A stretch of DNA of 64,000 nt from Sphingobacteriaceae bacterium DW12 (GTDB lineage Bacteria > Bacteroidota > Bacteroidia > Sphingobacteriales > Sphingobacteriaceae). Each line of letters opens with the position of its first letter. Positions within the stretch are counted from its first letter, which is position 1. A program made the position numbers and the translations under genes. Location of the stretch: assembly GCA_000783305.1 (NCBI GenBank), contig JROE01000004.1, positions 496,001 to 560,000 on the forward strand, in the 5' to 3' direction. Of this stretch, positions 1 through 9,516 are shown in pieces. Under the pieces are notes generated by a model that saw nothing but the letters and a program-made list of their open reading frames with translations, made no database searches and had not been told where the DNA came from.

Positions 1-2
1 TC

Positions 3-1319
3 CTACCATCCTTACGCTATAAATGGAGCGCATTGGACAATAAGTTACGTATAGATCAATATACTTCATTCAACATATTACAATCTCAACGTATAGACAC
101 ACTTCACGGAAAATATGACTGGTTTGGCAATTTCACTCCACGATCAACACCCGGAGAGAGTCGCCTTCCATCCGAATCCAAGGTCGACGAAAAACAATGG
201 CTTATACGGACCAATCTGAGCTACCTACTAAGTCCAACGTCCAAAATAGAATTAAACCATGTGTTCACGGGGGTGAACCGTGCAGGAAAGGACCCATTAG
301 GTCCCCGCTTACAAGATACGGATATCGATGTGCTATCTCTAACGTCTCACTACAAAAAGCATGTATTAGGCGTATCTCTGGAAAATTCATTTTTAGACGA
401 AAGACTTCAGAATCAGTTAATTGGTAAATACTATAAGTACCGAGCATCAGGATATCAAAACACATGGCTCTCCGTTGATATCACCGAGAAAGACGAGCGA
501 AATATTTCGGGTAGCTACTGGGGAATCACGGAAGCAATAAAGTACAAACTCTCATCCAACTCACTCATCAGGGCGTCTGCAGAATATACCTACAGATTGC
601 CTGAGCGCGAGGAGCTTTTTGGAAACAATGTATTTGTTGTTCCTAATTTTGAATTAAATCCTGAAAAGAGCATGAATCTCAATGTAGGACTCCAGAGCGC
701 TATATCCCAAAACCTCACTGCTGAGATTAATACATTTTATAGAAATACGAAGGGGGTAATATTACTGATTCCCATACAAGCACCGAATACTCAGTATCAA
801 AATCAAGAGGATACCAAGGGCTATGGCGTAGACCTCGACTTAGCTTATAGCATCTCCAAAAACTACAAATTAACCGGTAATGCAACCTGGCAAAATCTAC
901 GCTTGAATGGGATTACTGACGCGCAACATACATGGAAAAATGATGCCCGGTTGCGGAATACGCCTTACTTCTTCGCTAATGCCGGAGCTTCAGCTAAATA
1001 CGAGCAGCTATTTATGCCGTCAGATTTGCTTGAAGTATTTGTTCACTACAATTTTATGCGGGAATTCTATCTAGAGACAATTCCTAAGGATTTGGAACCC
1101 GGAGGGTTCTTGGGCCTCTCGGGAAGTGCAAAACTAAATTCGGATCTCATCATCCCAAATCAACATTTGTTGAATGCTGGATTTACATATGGTTTTTACA
1201 ACAAACAGATACATCTAGGTGCTGAAATCCGCAATATCCTAAATAAGGATGTGTACGATTACTATCGCGTGCAACGTCCTGGAAGAAGCTTTCATATAAA
1301 ACTGACTTATCAATTATAA
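3..1319 (+). CDS. TonB-dependent outer-membrane receptor, C-terminal part (XusA-like)
   Basis: The frame is open to the left edge of the window, so about 438 C-terminal codons of a longer protein are present; signal peptide and plug domain lie outside. The sequence reads as an outer-membrane beta barrel of alternating polar and aromatic strands, contains the conserved barrel text YRLPEREELFG, and ends in a strand rich in aromatics (SFHIKLTYQL), as TonB-dependent transporters do. The gene 28 nt downstream encodes a DUF4374 lipoprotein. In Bacteroides that pairing is XusA-XusB, which takes up ferric catecholate siderophores made by other bacteria. TonB receptor identity is firm; siderophore substrate is inferred from the neighbour. 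A TTG codon at 33 is internal, not the start. Confidence 0.88.
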   Translation, partial: LPSLRYKWSALDNKLRIDQYTSFNILQSQRIDTLHGKYDWFGNFTPRSTPGESRLPSESKVDEKQWLIRTNLSYLLSPTSKIELNHVFTGVNRAGKDPLGPRLQDTDIDVLSLTSHYKKHVLGVSLENSFLDERLQNQLIGKYYKYRASGYQNTWLSVDITEKDERNISGSYWGITEAIKYKLSSNSLIRASAEYTYRLPEREELFGNNVFVVPNFELNPEKSMNLNVGLQSAISQNLTAEINTFYRNTKGVILLIPIQAPNTQYQNQEDTKGYGVDLDLAYSISKNYKLTGNATWQNLRLNGITDAQHTWKNDARLRNTPYFFANAGASAKYEQLFMPSDLLEVFVHYNFMREFYLETIPKDLEPGGFLGLSGSAKLNSDLIIPNQHLLNAGFTYGFYNKQIHLGAEIRNILNKDVYDYYRVQRPGRSFHIKLTYQL

Positions 1320-1347
1320 AATCGTAAACATTATAAATACATCTATT

Positions 1348-2607
1348 ATGCACATCCGCAAATTAAAATCAGTATTCGTTTATCTTCTAGCAATAGCTTT
1401 ATTTACGAGCTGCGGTAAAGACTCCCCATCACCAGCGCCTGAAGAACCCAACGGGCAAGACAAGTATGTACTGATAACCATGAGTGACAATAACCTCCAA
1501 AAGCCAGGTTTTGTAACAGCCTTTAATGCACTCCCTAGTGGTAATGTTATCAATAATGGAAGCAATAGCTTACAAGGATTGGGATTTGGAGGTTGGAGGC
1601 CTCAAGGAAATCAACTATTTAAGATGTTCAGCACCCAAACAAATGCTCTTGGCATCGAAGAGCTGGAAGTCGATATCAATGGTAAGATAAAAGCCAGCAA
1701 ATTCATCGCTACTGACAACAATACGAACGGATCAGGAAACTTCGTATTAGTAGACGCCAACAGCGGTTACTATTGGGATGGAGCAGCACCTCTAAAAATA
1801 CAGACCTTCAACCCCAAAACAATGGCCAGAACAGGAGATCTCGATTTGACTGCAGCAGTAGAGGAACGCGGCAAGAATATTCCCGAGATTCTATACCGGT
1901 CTATTGGTCAAAAATTCTTGGCTGTTAAAAACGGAAAGTTATTTGCCAATATTACCTACGCTAAGACTAACGCTGCTCAAAAAGGATTCTTTGATGATTA
2001 TTTTCCAGATGTCTATATCGCTGTAATCGATATCGCTAGCGGAAAATACGAAAAGACTATTAGGATTGAGGACACGGGGTCCATCGCTTACATCAATGAT
2101 AACAATATGTATGATTTTGACACCAATGGAGATCTCTACGTCGTGACCCAAGGCAGAAGTGCTACGGGTGGCAAATCAAAAATTGTGAGGATAAAAGCCA
2201 CGGAAACAGATGTAGATAAGACTTGGAGCTTAAACATGGATGAAATCCAAAATGGAGGAAAATTTGTTTCAGTATTTGCAAAAGATGGTAAAATTATCAC
2301 CGTAATTCCAAACCAGCCTTTAACAGGAGGTAAAGATGGTAATATCAATTTTGAAAATGTATGGGATTTCTACCAAATTGACATCACAAGTAAGCAACGC
2401 ACAAAAATTTCAGGTATTCCCTCTGTCACTAATCCAGGAGCTGCATTTTGTGCCATCGAGCTCGATGGCAAGATTTTGCTAAGGGTAAATACAAAAGAGG
2501 GTAGTCAAAATGGCTACTATGAACTTAAAGGGACCTCCGCGTCGTCGGTATTCAATGTTACCGCTGGAGGCTCAGTATCGGGGCTATATAAAGTGACGGT
2601 CCAATAA
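1348..2607 (+). CDS. DUF4374 lipoprotein, XusB-like siderophore-binding protein
   Basis: A 419-residue lipoprotein: a short hydrophobic signal (about residues 8-20) ends in a lipobox with the modified cysteine at LFTSC, followed by a Ser/Pro/Glu linker of the kind seen in surface-exposed Bacteroidota lipoproteins. The rest fits DUF4374, a beta-propeller-like family usually encoded next to TonB-dependent siderophore receptors. The studied member, XusB of Bacteroides thetaiotaomicron, binds ferric enterobactin-type siderophores at the cell surface and works with XusA. Here the gene starts 28 nt after the receptor gene, so both are probably on one transcript. The PepSY-type partner XusC is not downstream; it could lie upstream of the window. 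Confidence 0.82.
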   Translation: MHIRKLKSVFVYLLAIALFTSCGKDSPSPAPEEPNGQDKYVLITMSDNNLQKPGFVTAFNALPSGNVINNGSNSLQGLGFGGWRPQGNQLFKMFSTQTNALGIEELEVDINGKIKASKFIATDNNTNGSGNFVLVDANSGYYWDGAAPLKIQTFNPKTMARTGDLDLTAAVEERGKNIPEILYRSIGQKFLAVKNGKLFANITYAKTNAAQKGFFDDYFPDVYIAVIDIASGKYEKTIRIEDTGSIAYINDNNMYDFDTNGDLYVVTQGRSATGGKSKIVRIKATETDVDKTWSLNMDEIQNGGKFVSVFAKDGKIITVIPNQPLTGGKDGNINFENVWDFYQIDITSKQRTKISGIPSVTNPGAAFCAIELDGKILLRVNTKEGSQNGYYELKGTSASSVFNVTAGGSVSGLYKVTVQ

Positions 2608-2630
2608 ATAATCTCCCAGAGGTCTGCAAG

Positions 2631-2697
2631 CAGTATTTCTGTCGTCCCACCCCAATCCCAGCAACGTAAACTTGGCTCAGGGATGCAGAAAATACTG
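2631..2697. terminator. Possible bidirectional hairpin between convergent genes
   Basis: An 11-nt arm at 2631-2641 (CAGTATTTCTG) is repeated inverted with one extra base at 2686-2697, spanning about 44 nt. It sits between the convergent DUF4374 and GH16 genes, where a shared terminator is expected. The arms are imperfect and the loop long, so support is weak. Confidence 0.3.
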
Positions 2698-2699
2698 AT

Positions 2700-3446
2700 T
2701 TATTGCTTCACAAAACGAACACTGTCGATTACGATGGTCTGATCTTTGAAATCAGTGGGCATCTGTCCCTTGAACAGCCACAAATTCAACTTCAGTTTTT
2801 CGTTCTTTGCCTTCGGAACATGCCTACCCTTATAGATCCAATCTTGGAGCACAACGTCCGCTCCAAGACTGGATTTATAACTACTCTGAAAGGCGATATG
2901 TTGCTCCTGCCAATCAAAAGAATGAACAGTCTGTCCTAAGTCAGGGGCAATATCAAATCTCTTTTTATTGCCTACGATCTCGGAAGGTTGCGATGCAAAC
3001 TGTGCATTTTGATTCTCAGCCACCGACCATTTCGAAAACTCGATATCGATTTCTTCTTCGTCATTAAGGTAAGTAAAGAGCCCCGCGACAACATTCCGAT
3101 CCAGTTGATTGATATCAGAGCCTATGTAAAACACGTACTTACCATAGCCCATCGATTTTTTGGCGGTAATCCCCGCGCAATACCATTGCCCTCCCTCCTG
3201 TCGTATTTTGAGGTGCAGCCTACCTTCAGTATCTAGCCAGACATTCTTGTCTGAATCGGAAAATAGATTAGGTCCTGGACCGGCCGTCTTATTACTCGTC
3301 GTGCGGACAATCCAATCCATTCCCGAAAAACTGATTACCCTATCAGTGGGTGCTATAGGTCCATCTATCTCACCCGATGAACGTCCACAATTGACGAAGA
3401 ATAAAACAATGGCTATTGCTAAAATGTTAAAACCACAGCTTTTCAT
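2700..3446 (-). CDS. GH16 family glycoside hydrolase lipoprotein
   Basis: Probable endo-acting glucanase or galactanase exported to the cell envelope. I chose the ATG at 3446 because it gives a compact lipoprotein signal (MKSC..., lipobox FVNC) and begins just after the stop of the upstream gene; an ATG at 3464 would overlap that gene by 17 nt. The EIDIE text near residues 132-136 matches the GH16 catalytic pattern E-x-D-x-E, where the first Glu is the nucleophile and the last the acid/base. WYCAGITAKK and GYGKYVF fit the GH16 jelly roll. Family members cut beta-1,3/1,4-glucans, agarose, carrageenan or porphyran; the substrate here cannot be read by eye. Last gene of the susC-susD operon. Confidence 0.8.
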   Translation of the reverse strand: MKSCGFNILAIAIVLFFVNCGRSSGEIDGPIAPTDRVISFSGMDWIVRTTSNKTAGPGPNLFSDSDKNVWLDTEGRLHLKIRQEGGQWYCAGITAKKSMGYGKYVFYIGSDINQLDRNVVAGLFTYLNDEEEIDIEFSKWSVAENQNAQFASQPSEIVGNKKRFDIAPDLGQTVHSFDWQEQHIAFQSSYKSSLGADVVLQDWIYKGRHVPKAKNEKLKLNLWLFKGQMPTDFKDQTIVIDSVRFVKQ

Positions 3447-3447
3447 A

Positions 3448-4890
3448 TTATTTTGCAACGACATTTATTTTTATATCTTCCAATACGGCACCGGCCTTGT
3501 CTCTTCCAGTCAGCACCAAGGCTTTCGTACCAAGCGTGTTACCATCATGAATAAAAACCATGTTCTTAAGATCTAAATCCAACTGGCTAAAGCGACTTCC
3601 TTTTTTCATCACCTCGGCGCCTTTAACAAGCCATCCGAATGTGGGCAATTCTTCAATGGTATAAATAATATCCCCAGCCGAAGCGCCGCCTACTTGTATG
3701 TTCTCATTGGAAAGTACGTACATTCCCCCATTACTGACTTCAAAATCCTTTTGCTTTTCCAAGACCAATTCCGAATCACCTGTTGCCAAGGTGGCAATCA
3801 ACATCGGCGGAGCCAATGTAGCATGCTCCTTGGATGCAATCTCATCAGTCTCATCTGAGCCAGGTTGGCCATCTAACAGGAATGATTTAAGACCTGCAGG
3901 CTGCTTATCCTTATAGTAGTCCGTAAGATCAAATTTAAATGTACTCACTTTACTGGTTTTTATAGATGCAATACGAGGACTAGTGGGGAATATCGTGTTA
4001 GTAAAATTCAAAGAGGCTTCCGACCAAGACGCACTTGGCGTTTCAAAGAGATTGAGGTCGACACCTTTTGCAGCTGTAAACGATACTGCCAATTGTAACT
4101 GGAGGTCGGTCACAACACCCTCCTTAGTAAAGTCAGCAAAATCAAACATCAGGAGAGCTTTACGGTCATAGTCCCCGTTGTTACTCACATTTTTGATTTT
4201 CAAGAGCGGATTGGTACCAAAGTTTTTGGTAGACTCGGCCCCGCCATTGATATAGCTATCATGCTTAGGATATATCGTATCCTGCAATAGATTCGGATTT
4301 ACGGCATTCGCATCTCCTGTTGGAGCCGAATAGAAGACAACAAAGTTCACCACGTGGATTACACCATTATCAGGCACTAGGTTGGACGTCCGGATTTGCC
4401 ATTGTCTATTCGTACCCTCATTGACCAGACCTACGTATGTACTTGTATGGGACAAGTACATTGTCTGTCCATTTTCAGTAGTATATGCAATAGGCTTGTT
4501 ACTGGGCGCCAATTCCGGGTTGTTGAAATTCACGACCTCCTTTACAATATGATACCGCAAGATATTCTTCAAAATAGGAAGTGGGATAGCTTCTACGGAC
4601 GTATAGCCATTCTCTTTTAGATAACTTTCAAAGGCTTGATTATTGGGCGCAATAAAAGTGGCCGAACTAGCCCCTTCATAAAAGGATTTAAACTCTGTCC
4701 GCTCAATGGCATCGGCAAGCAAGGAAAGAGATTCATTTCCTTTGATGTAGGCCCAAGCAGACATATTGAGTTTACTGTTATCAGGAGCATGTTCGTAGTC
4801 GAAGCTTTCTTGGATTTCACAACTAAAGAGCAAAACCAACATACTAGTCCCCATTAGGAGATTCGTCATTATATGTTTTATCTTTCTCAT
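3448..4890 (-). CDS. FAS1 / DNRLRE / cadherin-like surface lipoprotein of the PUL
   Basis: A 480-residue lipoprotein (lipobox LLFSC) with three recognisable parts. Residues about 45-185 form a fasciclin-like FAS1 domain (TFIAPNNQAF, ILRYHIVKE, NGVIHVVNFVV). Residues about 200-370 match the DNRLRE or CBM96-like fold (SYINGGAE, NFGTNPLLKIK, ALLMFDF, SWSEASLNFTN). Residues about 385-480 look like a CSPG/cadherin_3 repeat (PTFGWLVKG, FSQLDLDLKNMVFIHDG). It sits 4 nt after susD and 1 nt before the GH16 gene, the place where SusE/SusF-type surface glycan-binding proteins are encoded. I infer glycan binding or adhesion at the cell surface; no catalytic motif was found. The domain order is unusual. 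Confidence 0.75.
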   Translation of the reverse strand: MRKIKHIMTNLLMGTSMLVLLFSCEIQESFDYEHAPDNSKLNMSAWAYIKGNESLSLLADAIERTEFKSFYEGASSATFIAPNNQAFESYLKENGYTSVEAIPLPILKNILRYHIVKEVVNFNNPELAPSNKPIAYTTENGQTMYLSHTSTYVGLVNEGTNRQWQIRTSNLVPDNGVIHVVNFVVFYSAPTGDANAVNPNLLQDTIYPKHDSYINGGAESTKNFGTNPLLKIKNVSNNGDYDRKALLMFDFADFTKEGVVTDLQLQLAVSFTAAKGVDLNLFETPSASWSEASLNFTNTIFPTSPRIASIKTSKVSTFKFDLTDYYKDKQPAGLKSFLLDGQPGSDETDEIASKEHATLAPPMLIATLATGDSELVLEKQKDFEVSNGGMYVLSNENIQVGGASAGDIIYTIEELPTFGWLVKGAEVMKKGSRFSQLDLDLKNMVFIHDGNTLGTKALVLTGRDKAGAVLEDIKINVVAK

Positions 4891-4894
4891 AAGA

Positions 4895-6268
4895 TTACTT
4901 ATAAAATTCGTTTTGTTTCAAATTCGGGTTCCGCAGGACAGCGCTTTCATGTATAGGCCATACGAGATTACGTTGATCGGTAAGACCGTTTACAGGTTTC
5001 ATCGTGGAGATAGCCGTTCCAGTACGAACCAAATCAAACCAACGATGCCCCTCAAAGCTTAACTCTATCGAGCGCTCATGCAATACTGCAGTCACCAGAT
5101 TTCCGTACAGATTGTTGGCAGCTGCCTCATCCATTACCGAAAGCCCAGCACGACGACGTATACGATTAAGCAAGTCCAGTGCCGCGGTTGGTTGATTTAA
5201 TTGCGCATGCGCTTCAGCTTTTAGCAAAACGATATCGGCCAGTCTAGTCAACACAATGTTATTAGAAGATGGATCGGGACTTTCATCGTTAAAGCCCTGA
5301 CCAAAGAACTTCCATATCTTGCGCGGCTGCACTTCAGTAACGTCATAAATGCGAGCCTTACGAAGGTCTCCCGGCTCAATAGACGCGATAAAACGGGAAC
5401 TAGGGACATAGTCACTGTCCGACCCAATAGCATACAATATACGCAGGGCATTGGTCTGGGTCTCGTTGTAGCCTACCTCGAAAATACTTTCTGTGCTTGT
5501 TCCTTTGACGAAAATATCGTTCCAATCACTCATGGATACCAAGCTATACTGCGAATCACCTATTACTTTCTCTGCCGCATCAATCGCTTTGTCATATTTC
5601 TTTTGCCACATGTAAAGCTGCGTCAAAAAAGCATAAGCAGCTCCCTTAGTCATGAGTACCCGATTGCGCGCGCCAGAATAGCTGCTAGCACAGTTTTCTG
5701 TAGCGAAAATCAAATCCTCTTCGACCTTGGCCAATACCTCTGCTTCGGTATTTTGCTGAACGAACAACTCCTGTTCCACACTTTCATAGGGCTCTGTAAT
5801 CAGGGGAACTTGCCCCCATATACGCACGAGATAGAAATAGGCTACGGCACGTAAAGCATGTGCCTGCCCCAGCAACTGCCTCTTCAAGTCACTATCACCA
5901 TCTCCAAATACCTGTGGAGTATATTTAATGGCATAGTTAGCCCGAGATACCAATGTATAGAAATTATCCCAGCGAGCCGAGTTAATGATAGGTGTAAGAG
6001 TATTTTGCTGTAAGGCAAAAGGATCTCCCGAATGACGCGTCGTCACATTGTCTGCCCGCCCCTCTCCCCAGTAGGCAAAGTTAAGGCGAAATAGCGATTG
6101 CATACTGTTGTAGATTCCATTGACACCCGCTTGTGCGTCACTAGGTTTCTTGTAAAACCCTTGCCCTGAAAAATTACTGATGGGCTCTTTATCCAAAAGT
6201 GAATCTGAACAGGCGGAAACAGCCAACAACATCAAACCTGTAGCGATATATTTAAAAGATCTTTTCAT
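4895..6268 (-). CDS. RagB/SusD family nutrient-uptake lipoprotein
   Basis: SusD-type proteins are surface lipoproteins that close over the SusC channel and capture glycan. The 457-residue protein has a lipoprotein signal (lipobox VSAC at about residues 17-20), the family's N-terminal LLDKEP text, tetratricopeptide-like helices in the middle (AHALRAVAYFYLVR, KGAAYAFLTQLYMWQ), and a typical C-terminal end (LNRIRRRAGL, ERSIELSFEGHRWFDLVRTG, VWPIH...NPNLKQNEFYK split over the last 30 residues). It starts 10 nt after susC. The ligand is unknown; SusC/SusD plus GH16 suggests an oligosaccharide rather than peptide. Confidence 0.95.
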   Translation of the reverse strand: MKRSFKYIATGLMLLAVSACSDSLLDKEPISNFSGQGFYKKPSDAQAGVNGIYNSMQSLFRLNFAYWGEGRADNVTTRHSGDPFALQQNTLTPIINSARWDNFYTLVSRANYAIKYTPQVFGDGDSDLKRQLLGQAHALRAVAYFYLVRIWGQVPLITEPYESVEQELFVQQNTEAEVLAKVEEDLIFATENCASSYSGARNRVLMTKGAAYAFLTQLYMWQKKYDKAIDAAEKVIGDSQYSLVSMSDWNDIFVKGTSTESIFEVGYNETQTNALRILYAIGSDSDYVPSSRFIASIEPGDLRKARIYDVTEVQPRKIWKFFGQGFNDESPDPSSNNIVLTRLADIVLLKAEAHAQLNQPTAALDLLNRIRRRAGLSVMDEAAANNLYGNLVTAVLHERSIELSFEGHRWFDLVRTGTAISTMKPVNGLTDQRNLVWPIHESAVLRNPNLKQNEFYK

Positions 6269-6278
6269 GGCTAATTAA

Positions 6279-9200
6279 TTAAAGTCCAAAGATTAAACCA
6301 AACATAAAGGTGCGACTCTGTGGATAAGAACCTTCATCCAGACCTACACGTAGACCTGAGTAGGAATTTACATCTGGATCAAACCCTGTGTATTTGGTCC
6401 AAGTGATAAGATTAGTTGCCGTAACAAAAGCATCCAACTTGCGTAGTCCTATGCGTTTTACTAAATTGGGATCCAAAGAATATCTTAAATTAACATTCTT
6501 CAATTTGATGTACGAACCATCCTCTACCCATCGGCTTTGTACACGACTATCCGATTGCTTTGGATCGTCACGTATTAGTCGCGGAAAGTTGGTGACATCT
6601 CCCTGTTCGCGCCATCTGCTCAGCGCATCGGTAGATAGGTTATTGTACCGAACAATAGAATTGCGTTGATGGTTCAATTCGCTATAAATCTCGTTGCCTA
6701 CCGAATATTGGAAAAATACATTGAGATGGAAATTCTTGTAGCTAAAATCATTAGAGAGACCTCCAAAATACTTAGGCTCTGCATAGCCGATAATCTCTCG
6801 ATCATCTTGATTGATGATATTATCGTTGTTGATATCTTTCCAAATAGGGTCACCACCGACGAAAGTCCCACCATTGGAGCCGTTGGTCACGCCATTGATA
6901 TTATCTTCATCACGGGCATATACCCCCTGAAAACGCCAGCCATAAAACACCCCTATTGGCAACCCCTCTTGCAAGATGTGGAAATTTCCATTTTGGATAT
7001 AACCATTTGTGAGAAGATTTTTGGGTAAAGATGTAACCTTGTTCCTATTTAGACTGATGTTGAAATTTGTATTCCAACTAAATGCACCTTGGAGGTTACG
7101 CGTTTGCAAACTAAATTCCAAACCTCGATTTTCGATAGATCCTATATTTTGGGTGATGTATTCAAATCCTGTAGTACTTGGAATCGGCACGTTGTACAAC
7201 AAATCCTTCGTTTTCTTTAGATAAGCATCGGTAGAAAACAATATTCTGTTGTTTGCAAAACCCAGCTCCAGACCTAAATTATACTGATGTGTCGTTTCCC
7301 AAGTGAGGCTCGCATTAGGCATTACCGTTGGTGACGCACCAGAGAAATCAAGATAGTTAGTACCTAACGTGAATTCGCCGCGCGACGTATAATCACCAAT
7401 AGCTTCATTTCCGGTACTACCTAAACTAAACCGCAGCTTACCATCACTAAGCCAGCCAAGCTCCTTTATTGCTTCTTCTTCCACAAAACGCCATCCTGCA
7501 GAAGCTGAGGGGAAAAATCCAAAACGCTTGTCACGTCCAAATCGGGACGAGCCGTCAGCCCGTAAATTAAACTCCAAAAGATATTTACCACGATAATCGT
7601 AGGTCGCTCGACCAAAATAGGAAAGCATAGCGTGCTCTGACGCGACATTGACCCCTTGATTGGAGATGACCGAAGCAGCATTTAGTGTACGGATATCATC
7701 ACTCGGAAAATACATGCCATCTAGTCCCGTACGATCATACCGCCATTTTTGAAAACTCATTCCCAATACACCTCCGAAGTTGTGATTGTTGGCAATACTC
7801 TTGGTGTAGGTAAAGTAACTTTCATTGCCCCATGTCAAATTGCCAGAAGACCGGACCCCACCAGTATTGTACCCCTCTCTATAATCCAATATCGAAGGCA
7901 TGAATTCATCTTCCTTCATTGCAATATAATCTAAGTTGACATTGCTTCGAAATTTAAGGTCTTTATAAATATCAATCTCTAGATACTGGCTACCAATAAT
8001 GCGGTTACTCTTATTTAAATTCGTGGCATACAATGCCATACCAACGGGGTTACGCTGCCCAATCATATATCCATTCAGGGAGCCATCGGGCAAATACATC
8101 GACATATTGGGAGGACGCACCAATAAACTACGAATGATACTTAGATTACCCGAACCTGCAGCATTGGTTCGATTATTAACAGCATTGGTGTATGAAATAC
8201 TTTGTCCGATTCGAACACGGTCAGAAATATTGAAGTCAACATTTAGTCTAGAAGTAAATCGCTTGTAATTAGAATTGAGGATTACCCCGTCTTGATCTAG
8301 ATAAGAAGAGCTCCAAGCATATTTGGCACCTTGATTGCCTCCGCGTACGGACAAATCAATTTTATATTGTCTTGCGGAACGCATCAGTTCATCCTGCCAA
8401 TCAACATCTCCATTATTCATAGGATTGAGAGAGTCAATAAGCGTATAATAAGGATCCTCAGGAACAGTCATGGCATCGTACGAATCCAATACCGCCTCGC
8501 GATACTGCCTGGCGTTCAAAACACTGAGCTTACGGGTTAAAGAGCTCACACCCGTCGTTGCATTAAGCAATACCTCGGGCTTACCTTCAGCACCACGTTT
8601 GGTCGTGATCATCACGACTCCGTTGGCAGCTCTAGAACCATAGATAGCCGTAGACGCGGCATCTTTTAAAATTTCCATAGATGCTATATCACTTGGATTG
8701 ATATCAGCAAGAGGATTAAGCCCAGAACCTTCAGTTCCATTTAGAGAAGAGATAGAGTTAGACTCGATTGGGATACCATCTACAACGAAAAGTGGATTAT
8801 TGCCTGAATTCAAAGAAGAATTACCACGCACACGAATGGTCATCTCGCCACCAGGGGCACCTGAATTGGACGACACCTGCACCCCAGCAGCACGTCCCTG
8901 TAAAATAGACACCGGATCTTGTAGAGTAGTTTTTTCGATTTCACTGGCACCTACCGAAACGATAGAACCGGTTAAATTACGCTTCTTTTGTCGACCATAC
9001 CCCACGACAACTGTCTCTTCGAGTTCGGTCGATAGACTTTTCAGCGAGACGGTATAAACATTTCGGGCATCGAGCTTTATTGTTTGACTTGTATATCCTA
9101 CAAATGAAAACACAATAGATTGTCCCTCACGGACGTTGCTCAATACAAAACTGCCCAAATCATCTGTGCTCGCGCCGGCATTCTGCCCAGTGACGACCAC

Positions 9201-9347
9201 ACTTACTCCCCTTAGAGGCTCTTTGGTATCGGCGTCGATTACTTTTCCTGAAATCTGGTTTTGCTGTGCAAACATTGGGCTAGGCAAAACCGAAAACACG
9301 CACAAAATCCAAATAAACAGAGAAAAGACACGGATATTTTCTTTCAT
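6279..9347 (-). CDS. SusC/RagA family TonB-linked outer-membrane transporter
   Basis: Outer-membrane importer energised by TonB. From the ATG at 9347 (MKENIRVF...) the product is about 1022 residues with a signal peptide cleaved near MFAQQ; an ATG at 9374 would add nine residues before the signal and is less likely. A carboxypeptidase-D-like domain (ISGKVIDADTKEPLRGVSV) is followed by a TonB-box region (EETVVVGYGRQKKRNLTGS), the plug (VSILQGRAAGVQV, IRVRGNSSL, PLFVVDGIPI, DIASMEILKDAASTAIYGSR in pieces) and a large barrel. It heads the operon susC-susD-FAS1 protein-GH16 with gaps of 10, 4 and 1 nt. Operator-like palindromes lie upstream, shared with the divergent LacI-type regulator. Confidence 0.95.
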   Translation of the reverse strand: MKENIRVFSLFIWILCVFSVLPSPMFAQQNQISGKVIDADTKEPLRGVSVVVTGQNAGASTDDLGSFVLSNVREGQSIVFSFVGYTSQTIKLDARNVYTVSLKSLSTELEETVVVGYGRQKKRNLTGSIVSVGASEIEKTTLQDPVSILQGRAAGVQVSSNSGAPGGEMTIRVRGNSSLNSGNNPLFVVDGIPIESNSISSLNGTEGSGLNPLADINPSDIASMEILKDAASTAIYGSRAANGVVMITTKRGAEGKPEVLLNATTGVSSLTRKLSVLNARQYREAVLDSYDAMTVPEDPYYTLIDSLNPMNNGDVDWQDELMRSARQYKIDLSVRGGNQGAKYAWSSSYLDQDGVILNSNYKRFTSRLNVDFNISDRVRIGQSISYTNAVNNRTNAAGSGNLSIIRSLLVRPPNMSMYLPDGSLNGYMIGQRNPVGMALYATNLNKSNRIIGSQYLEIDIYKDLKFRSNVNLDYIAMKEDEFMPSILDYREGYNTGGVRSSGNLTWGNESYFTYTKSIANNHNFGGVLGMSFQKWRYDRTGLDGMYFPSDDIRTLNAASVISNQGVNVASEHAMLSYFGRATYDYRGKYLLEFNLRADGSSRFGRDKRFGFFPSASAGWRFVEEEAIKELGWLSDGKLRFSLGSTGNEAIGDYTSRGEFTLGTNYLDFSGASPTVMPNASLTWETTHQYNLGLELGFANNRILFSTDAYLKKTKDLLYNVPIPSTTGFEYITQNIGSIENRGLEFSLQTRNLQGAFSWNTNFNISLNRNKVTSLPKNLLTNGYIQNGNFHILQEGLPIGVFYGWRFQGVYARDEDNINGVTNGSNGGTFVGGDPIWKDINNDNIINQDDREIIGYAEPKYFGGLSNDFSYKNFHLNVFFQYSVGNEIYSELNHQRNSIVRYNNLSTDALSRWREQGDVTNFPRLIRDDPKQSDSRVQSRWVEDGSYIKLKNVNLRYSLDPNLVKRIGLRKLDAFVTATNLITWTKYTGFDPDVNSYSGLRVGLDEGSYPQSRTFMFGLIFGL

Positions 9348-9415
9348 TTTTCGGTGGTTAGTACTAAATATCATAATGCAGACTTTAAGTTTATATCATC
9401 TGTAGTTTTACATGA

Positions 9416-9447
9416 GCAAGGTATATATAAATTTTTTTTCATGCAAA
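9416..9447 (-). promoter_or_regulatory. Candidate susC promoter
   Basis: On the minus strand a TTTG at 9447-9444 is followed after 20 nt by TACCTTGC at 9423-9416. The first element and the spacing fit the Bacteroidota TTTG-N19/21-TAnnTTTG form; the second has two mismatches. The TTTG lies inside operator-like palindrome O1, so bound regulator would block the promoter. Confidence 0.4.
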
Positions 9448-9456
9448 CATTTACAT
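9441..9456. promoter_or_regulatory. LacI-type operator candidate O1 (susC side)
   Basis: The 16-mer ATGCAAACATTTACAT is a palindrome with one mismatch between 6-bp arms and resembles operators of the LacI/CcpA family. Read on the minus strand it agrees with O2 at 14 of 16 positions. It overlaps the candidate susC promoter. Confidence 0.55.
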
Positions 9457-9516
9457 TAAAAATATTATTTTTATGAAAAAATATCGCTCAAACACCATTA
9501 AAGCAACACATAAGCT

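Noticed and set aside
9136..9405. 89-codon plus-strand frame opposite the susC start
   Set aside because: Antisense shadow of the signal peptide and first domain of SusC.
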